A DNA stretch of 26,827 nucleotides, taken from Branchiostoma floridae. Lineage: Eukaryota; Chordata; Leptocardii; Amphioxiformes; Branchiostomatidae. The position numbers and the translations under genes are program-made. Positions 12,141 through 21,100 of this stretch are shown one piece after another. The notes beneath the pieces were generated by a model. The model ran no database searches. It saw only the letters and a program-made list of their open reading frames with translations, and had not been told where the DNA came from. The DNA lies in NCBI RefSeq assembly GCF_000003815.2, contig NC_049985.1:17926435-17953261 (forward strand). Reading direction: 5' to 3'. Position 1 is the stretch's first letter. Every line of letters starts with the position of its first letter.

Positions 12141-15100
12141 GATTAAATTGATAAATGAACTAGAGTTAATATATTGGTATAACCAATATGAACAGGTTTG
12201 CGGTTAGTGTAAGTCATGTTGGTGTAAATTTAACCAGGACTAGGGGACTTGGTCCTCATCAGACTGGAGTAGAGGCAAGCCGTCCACGAAGTATGTCAAG
12301 TATCAGTCATACTCTTGGGCGAAAAGTATATGCAATAGGGGGGCCGAGATCACTAGCCGGGGAGGGCGAAATCGCTAGCGATCTCGCCCTCCCCGGCTAG
12401 TGATCTCGGCCCCCCTATTGCATATACTTTTCGCCCCCTTATCTCGCCCCCCTTTAGCGATGTCGCCCCCCCCCCAAAAAAACGTGTTTACATGACATTT
12501 TAGAAGTTGATTGGTATAAATCACAAAATGCAGTTTCAGAATGTTATAAATACACGACTCTGATACATAACTACATCGATAATATTAATATCAACGTAAT
12601 TACATGTTAAGACAGTTGAAGTTGTTTAGGACAAGGAGGGTTGTATTCCCATTATTGCATATACTTAAGTCTCGACATAAGATGTATTTCATTGTATTCA
12701 TCCAACCTATATATCTCCAATATGAAGCCTCTACTATGAATTGACCACAAAAGAAGTATGAAATGTATTTATTAGTTAATATGTAGATATGGCTTTCATT
12801 AGCATATCGCACATTTAGTTATATGCACCTAGCCTATGGGTATTTTCACCCCAATATGACTGTTTGTCTAGTATTTAGAAACTCTGGTGTTTAAAACTGG
12901 AACTTCAACAGTGTTTTTGTAGCATTTCGCAACAGGTATATGAGCTTGCGCGTAGATAATGTTTAAAATGAGAGACTATTATTCACTTGTGTTTTTATTA
13001 GTGCTTTCGAAATGTTTCCAGCACAAGAAAGAAAACACTGTGACAAATTGAAAACATATAGCTGACTTATTCTGTGCCGTAGATGGTGTTGATTCATACG
13101 TTCGCGATAGCTCTGTTTTTTTTAATTTCAATGGCTTGTTTGCACCAAACAGTATACCAGTAGTATTGACTTTCGAGGTATAACATCTTCAGGTAATACG
13201 GTGCCATATAGGTACCAGGTAACACTCTATATTCGTTACTCCCAAGGTGCAGTATAGTACCAGGTAGCGCACCTAATATGTAGTAACCAGTTGCTCTTGA
13301 GAACCGTCCGAGAAGCAATGTTCTTACGGGGGACGAAAACACTGGCGGGTAGGGGGGGGGGGGGTGGCTAAAACGCTAAGGGGGGAGGCGAAAACGCTAG
13401 TGATCTCGCCCCTCGGGGAGACGAAATCGCTGTGACACCGGAAGCAATGTGACACGTTCGGAACGGACATCGAAACCGCCCGAAAGACTAAACTTATAAT
13501 AAACTGAGTCAGACTCTAAAGTGAAAGTGAACGGACTCTGAATTACGCATTATTAATTATGAAATTTGGAAACGACCCAGGAATGAAAACGTACTTTAAG
13601 AACAGTTCAAAGAGTAGCTGAAAGTTTAAAGTAGGTTTGCATGATGTTAGAATAACTTGCATGATGTTTCATAGTGATATTTATGGTTGACAAACGTTTA
13701 AGGAAGGGAGGGATGTAGTGGTCTCAGTATAATAACCACTTTCATGCTATCACGTACCTAATCAAGAATGTCACGTATCTAGGGAGGTCACAGAGAAGAA
13801 ACAGCCGTCCACCTTTTTTGGGATTGCTTTATAACGGCACATTTTCGGTGTCAGGTGGACGACTGTTTTTTTTTAATGATACTCATTTGCATATTGATGC
13901 ACTCAGTATATTTTTCGGTACTTTAAGTGATTGTTGCCCGATTCTGTCGAATCTTATTCTCCTTCTAGGTAAAATAGTTGTTTTCAAAAACCTTAGATAT
14001 TCTTTGAATTTGTCAGCTTTTTAATATATCTTTTTTCCCTACATTTACAAATTAGAACAAAATATTGCAAATAGACAAGGCAAACTACTTAAACATTTAG
14101 GGGGAACTGGGGAAAATTTTTTTCATTATTTTCTGTTAAAGAGCACCATATTTTTAAAAAAGCAAGTAATACTATTAATCAATGAAAGTGGGCGATGGGG
14201 TTTATGATTACAGCTGCTTCTGGATTTTGCTTTGTTATGGTGATCTTACATGTCTTTAGGCCACAGCAAATAAATTTTAGGAATGACATCATGGGCTCGG
14301 TTCAAGTCGATCTGGATTAGATGGAAATGGAATAAACCACATACAAGTAATGTGTTGTACAATCATTATTTATGAAAGCTGTAGTAAGATTTGATTCCGT
14401 CATACACTTGTAAGGAGATACACAACTGTACAGTGCATCCCGACAATACATTGGAATGTTTGTAATTACTCTGTTGTTATAATATATTGTTATAATATAT
14501 TGTTGTGCCATGATTGTGATTGTTATCCTTATCGATTACTGTTTTTTTTTTCTTTTGATTAAGTGAACTGCACACTCAGTCAGTAAGATGTAGTCACCAA
14601 TGTTGTGCTGTGTGAGCAGACAGTAATCTACTAGTAATAAGACAGAATGTAAAAACAATAGATTTCTAAGGTAAGGGAGTTCAGTTCAGGGGAGAAATGT
14701 GAGGTAGCATTATAATTACAAAGCCACAGTCATTATGCGGCATATCGTTGAAAGTCTCCCGCACCCAGTTGGTGTACGGAATCCCTGTCTCTGCATCATT
14801 TCTTTATCCTTAATGTGCTGATCTTCAAATCGGCATCTAAAGGAACCTGTGTACATCATTTATTGTTGTGCGGCTGTCGGACCTATAAATTTGCGAAAAG
14901 TCCGCAACAATAACAAGCTAATAACATTTCAGGTCATCGATTACACCTCAAAATTGCATATAAAATCACCATCCCGTCATACAACAGACCAATCATCCAT
15001 CGTTGTCCGGCTGTCGTCTCTATATTTTACGACAAGTCGCACCAACTGATCTCTCATGCTCGCATTTTAACGCCATCGAATCGAATCACTGTATACAACA

Positions 15101-18100
15101 AAATAATCATTCATATTTGTGGCTCTTGCCGTCCCAATGCTTCCGACAATACCACATTTGTACACCATCCCATCAAATCACTTCATCTTCATACATCACA
15201 CTAATCCATCATGCTTGTGGCTATTGCCTTCTCATTGTTTCCCAAGAGACCACGTTTTCATGCAAAATCTCAAATCCACCTTAAAAAGACTACTCATTCA
15301 TTGTTGTGCGGCTGTCGTCGCTGTATATTTTTCGACAAGTCTGCAACAACAAGCTCAAAACATTCCATGCCATCATTAACACGTCAAAATGACAACACCA
15401 CTTCCCATCATGCAACATTTCCTTGGGACGAAACACAACACTCCCTTGAGACAATATGGCGGCGCCCGTGGACGGTAAAAAACAAGGCAACGAAAACAAT
15501 ACAGGTTTGCATGAATGAATAAAAGAATGAATAAATTAACCAACCCCAAACTCAGATTATCACACTGGTTTTGTAAGGCCATTACATACAGTGCGAATAA
15601 AATACGTCACCCTGCTTAAGTCCGAATGAAAAGGAGTCGGAAACCAGTGTGTGATTTATATAAAGTCGCTAACGATTTGTGGAACTTTCCAACAACCCCG
15701 ATGACCGTTTTGACACTAATTGTGTAATTCACCACAACATTTACATAATCTGTGCCTGGTGATGTTTAGCTTTACCTAACACATCTCACAATTTCTATCA
15801 TTTACTTCTAATAATAACAAGAGTTCGCAGACCTCATACCTCCATGAAATATCCAGAGCATCTGTAGGGGGGGGGTGTTGTGTGAGGGTGGGGTTTTGTG
15901 TGGGACATGGATAATAGTTTATGAAAGGTGGAGGGAAGAGCAATGTTGGTAAGTGTTAGTTTTTAGAATGGATGTTGTTCATCAGGGAGATTGTTTTGTA
16001 ACGGGAGGTGCCCCAACACGGTACGCTTTTTCTTGCGCTCAAACTCATGGCGCTCCATCGCTAGTTGCCTGAGAGTGGTCAAATTTTGATGACTGAATTT
16101 TTTACACATAGATTTGAACAACATACTTGAATAAGAAATGCATTCTTGTGGTTCATGAACCTTTCGCGCTGCGTGTTACAAGCGGCAAACACTGTGAGAC
16201 AATTTCGTGTATGTAACCTTCCAATTTTGTGCTACGCTGGACAGTGTGCCTAACTTGGTACGCTTTCTTACATTTTGCTCTCTTCAGAAGTAAGTGGTAA
16301 ATCTAAGTACACAGAAAAAAATTAATAGTATGATATTTTAGCTTTCTTTTGACAGTAAAATCGTGACTGTATGTACTTCTTGTCTCACATGAGGAAGGCT
16401 GTACCTAGAACAATCCAGCTGATGTTTTTTTACGGGCAATGGGCTGAATGCACTGATTGTGAATGCCCGACTAAAAAAACATTACGAAAAAACGACACCG
16501 CCAACATCAACAAAACTCTGTCTGATTATATGAAAATATCATCTACATCTCTCTATCAAGTCTTATTTTCATAGACAGCACGAATCATTTGTTACAGTCA
16601 AATAAATCTTTGGAGCGTTCTCTAGTCTGCCACCTTCACGGCCACACTCCCTTGGGAGTACAATGGTGGCAATGTTTATGTCGCTTCCTTTTGGTTGCTT
16701 TTCTACTCAACAAACATTTGAAGACCCATATTCATACTGTTTTATGGAGCTTTATTTATGTGTATCATGGCAGTTGTGTGACTGCTTGGAAGAGTTCGTA
16801 TAGTTAGCGACACGAGCCGCCAATACGTAGAGGCCGGTGACCGCAGTGATTCAACACTGTCAACATTACTGTTAGAATTCTGTTTTTTAAAAAAACATGA
16901 AGTAAATATGTTAAAGTATACTTGGAATGCAAATTAAAGCTGTGTGCATGGACTTGGTTTATTTACCTTTGTAATCAGCATAGTCAGTGGCAACAAACAC
17001 AGTGTACTTATGGATAATAAGATCAGCAAAAAACCCGTACCGTCTTACGACGGGAACCATCTTAGGGCGGCCCCCGTTACTTTCTACGCCTACCACCTTA
17101 TCTGTTTCTTAATCCTACATGTGCATGCTACACATGCACAGTGTTATGGTATGCTAAAGACACCTGCTATACAGTCCTACTACTTAAAAATCCAGGTCTA
17201 AAGATACAATACAAAACGTGTTTTTTCACCAACAAGTTAAACAAACAGGCAACTCAAAATCAATCTTTACTATTACCAAACACCCACCTACCCACCTTCC
17301 AAAAACCATCACAATTCCTCTAGCAGCACATCTGCTTGGAGATTACCTCCTAACATCTGTTTGGACATTACTTTCTAACATCTGCTCAGACGTTATGTCT
17401 TATCATCTGTTCGGACATTACCTCCTAACATCTGCTTGGAGATTACCTCCTAACATCTGTTTGGACATTACTTTCTAACATCTGCTCAGACGTTATGTCT
17501 TATCATCTGTTCGGACATTACCTCCTCACACCTGCTTGGAGATTACCTCCTAACATCTGTTTGGACATTACTTTATAACATCTGCTTGGAGATTACCTCC
17601 TAACATCTGTTTGGACATTACTTTATAACATCTGCTCAGGCGTTATGTCTTATCATCTGTTCGGACATGACCTCCTAACATCTGCTTGGAGATTACCTCC
17701 TAACATCTGTTTGGACATTACTTTCTAACATCTGCTCAGGCGTTATGTCTTATCATCTGTTCGGACATTACCTCCTAACATCTGCTTGGAGATTACCTCC
17801 TAACATCTGTTTGGACATTACTTTCTAACATCTGCTCAGACGTTATGTCTTATCATCTGTTCGGCCATTACCTCCTAACATCTGCTTGGACATTACCTCC
17901 TAACATCTGTTTGGACATTACTTTCTAACATCTGCTCAGACGTTATGTCTTATCATCTGTTCGGACATTACCTCCTAACATCTGCTTGGAGATTACGAAT
18001 TGACATCCTCTGAGCTGACCCCACCATGACACAACCCTGAGCAGGGTAAATGATACGTCCCTGGTGCCTCGTGGCCTTGGAATATGCACATGCCAATGTA

Positions 18101-21100
18101 ATGCCTCAGAGGGTGACCTACGAAATGCATGTTTATTTCAGTCTCGTATCCATACCTTCATGCCTGTGAAATATACTTTTAGCATAAATGCATATATAAC
18201 CGTGTACATCGTTGCACAAACTACCTGTATGCCCAAAATGACAGCAATCTGTTGAACATCCCCAAACAAGTAAAAAATCTGGTGAAAATTAGTGAGTGCA
18301 CAGTCATCCATAAAATTTACTTGATGTGGCCTAGTGTTACGACTGTTCTTAACTATATATACAACAGGTATTGAAACACACAATTTGGAATTATGAGAAT
18401 TCTTAATTAATTATGCAAATCTACTTATGATTCTATAAATTAATCTTCCTTTCTGTCTTAATCACAAATTATGTATCGATCTAATCAATATATCGATCAC
18501 CAATTATTTACACAACTGAAAGCAGGGAACAGTTTTAGAATGGCCCGCAGTAATAATGTTCAGCTTAACTTAACTTCAACAAAATGGAAGTCCAACACTT
18601 TACCATTGAGGAATAAAACAGCCCTCCATCTGCTTGGAGTTTCAAGGTCACATGCCAGTCAGATCGCACATATAACGTTACAGGCGATAGACATACTGTC
18701 CCAGACAGACTATCACACAATATCCTCCTTAATTATGCTAAAAAATTCCTCATTAGTATACATGCATATAACTGTGTACATCTTTGCCTAAGCTACCTGC
18801 ATCAGTGCATGCCAAAAATGGTGCCAATCTGTCGTTCCTTTCTTCAGTTATTCTCATTGGAATGTATTGACAAAAATGCCCCTGCAGTTCCGAAATCAAA
18901 TGTTTGGGGGCTCAAACTTGTCACACATTATCCTAATGCTACAAGCTACCTTCCACCTAAATGTCAAAACTACATAATGTCTGGGACAGAAAATACATAA
19001 AAACAACTACTATGATAAGATATTCTAATTAATTAATCAACTTTGTCTTACCTCCTAATTTGCATAATTTATATTTCATTTTGTACATTTTTGCGTAACC
19101 TACCTACATACCGAAAATCATGACAAGACATTGTTCCTTTCTTGAGTTATCCTCCTCGGAAGATTTTGCTAACAATGCCTCTGCACTTCCAAGACTAGCC
19201 GCCAAGGGGTCCAAACTAAAGTGAATTCTTACGGAGCAAAAGAACTACCTATCACCCCATAAATCATCGCAATCCATCCTAACGTTCTTCACACAAGTTA
19301 ACACAAAACATAAAAAGAAAACACCTTCTGAAGTACCATGGTCAACCATTAAGAGGCCAAAAAGTGCATAACGACCTTCACGATCACAAAACCTAACCAC
19401 GTCACAAATCTCATCGCAACCAATCCACAGCTTCTTAAGATATTTGCTGCACACACAAACATCCACAAAACAAACACTCCTGCTGATCCACACCAAACAG
19501 CTACAAGGCTGAAATTCACAAAAAATATACATCCGCCACCTACCTATTACATAAAAATCAACACCACAGCAAGTCCAGGTGCAAAGATATAACACAAAAC
19601 ATGTTGCTGCAGTATCAAGGTCAATCAACAGGTGGCACAAAATACACTTGCACCATCACCATCCCCACACCTACCCACCCACCGAAAACCATTGCAAACC
19701 TTCTAACGATTCTTAAGATATCCCCGCATAAGCTCCAGGGTGAAACAATATGGCAACAATAACTCCATTTTCATGGAGGTAATAATAATTGTTATTAGTA
19801 GAAATGTACGTTAGACATGATTTTTCATGTAGTGAAATATTGCTGCTTGCATCACTCACCTTGTTTCTAGTAGTGATGTCCTGCCGGACTTTAGCGGTGT
19901 GCAGTAAGCGGTGGACAATGGCCACTGTTCCCTGTACGTTGTGACACCGCGCCAGTGCCTTGTTGTACAGAGCGGAAGCTCTGGTCAAGTTTCTAGTGTC
20001 AAGAGTTTCTGTTCCTCTTTTCAGGTACACGTCACCGAGACTTTTCATTGCTTCCGTTTCTAACATGCTGTTGTCGTTTACTATCCCCTCTACCAACAAC
20101 TGTGCGTATCCAACCATCGCAGATTCTGTGTTACCACCGGCAGCCCATTTCTTGTCGAGGTCTTGAAACATTCCTGCCACATTCGCAGGTGTAGTCGTTT
20201 CCTTGTCTTTTGTTGACTGCTCCAGACCCTGCGACCCCTCTGACGACACCCCTTGTAAAAGCCTCTCCGTGTATTCGAACCGGTGTTCTATACCTTCTCC
20301 CTGATCCCGATTGTCACACCGGAGCACAGCAGCCACGTAAAGCGCCAAGGCCATGTTGAACTTCCCTACGTCCTTCCCGAGTCTTCCCTTCTCCAAGTTC
20401 ACGTCGCCCAGACTTTTGAGTAGCTCCACTTCCGCCAGCCTGTCCATGTCAGCCATGGCGTCCACCAGGGCACGGAGGTAGCCTGTCTCCGCACGGGCTA
20501 GTCCGTACCTCCTGCCCTTCGCGTCCGCCTCACGGAGTTTCTCACAGACACTCAACATGGCGAACTTCTACTGAGAGAACGTCTGTAAAACGGACGCTGA
20601 TCTCCGTGTCAGCTTTAAGTTCCTGATATGAACAAAGACAGATGCCGCACCCTGTCCATGGCAACATTAGGTCATCTGCTAGTTCAAATTACACGGCTTT
20701 AATAGACAAAAGCTTCACTGATTTTTGTTAACATATCAGGTAACCTCCGCACAGGCTAGTCCGTGCCTCCGGTCTCCGTATTAGCCTTATGCGCCTGACT
20801 GGAGAAGCCACAACAAGTTTCACACTGCCCGTGTCAACATTACATCATCACTCTTTTGAAACGTCCCCTTTACTCAGGTTTCGGTAATACCCGTGAACAC
20901 GTCAGGTAGCTTGACTACATTTCCATATGCACGCTCCTCAATCTGTAGCCAGCATAGTTCAGGAAGCTATTGTTTTTTGTCAGGTTGTAATGGCATTTAA
21001 TATGTAGGTAGAACTTTGGAAGAAAAAGTTCAAATTTGGTATGGACTTTCTGGCGGCCTTCCTTGGTGCTGCAGCAAAATAAAATTTTGTTCTGAAAATG

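Noticed and set aside
19245-19640. 131-codon open frame on the minus strand
   Set aside because: It runs through degenerate dispersed repeats whose relatives at 6930 and 17190 are not open in this frame. Composition is Cys/Phe/Val-rich with no domain pattern.
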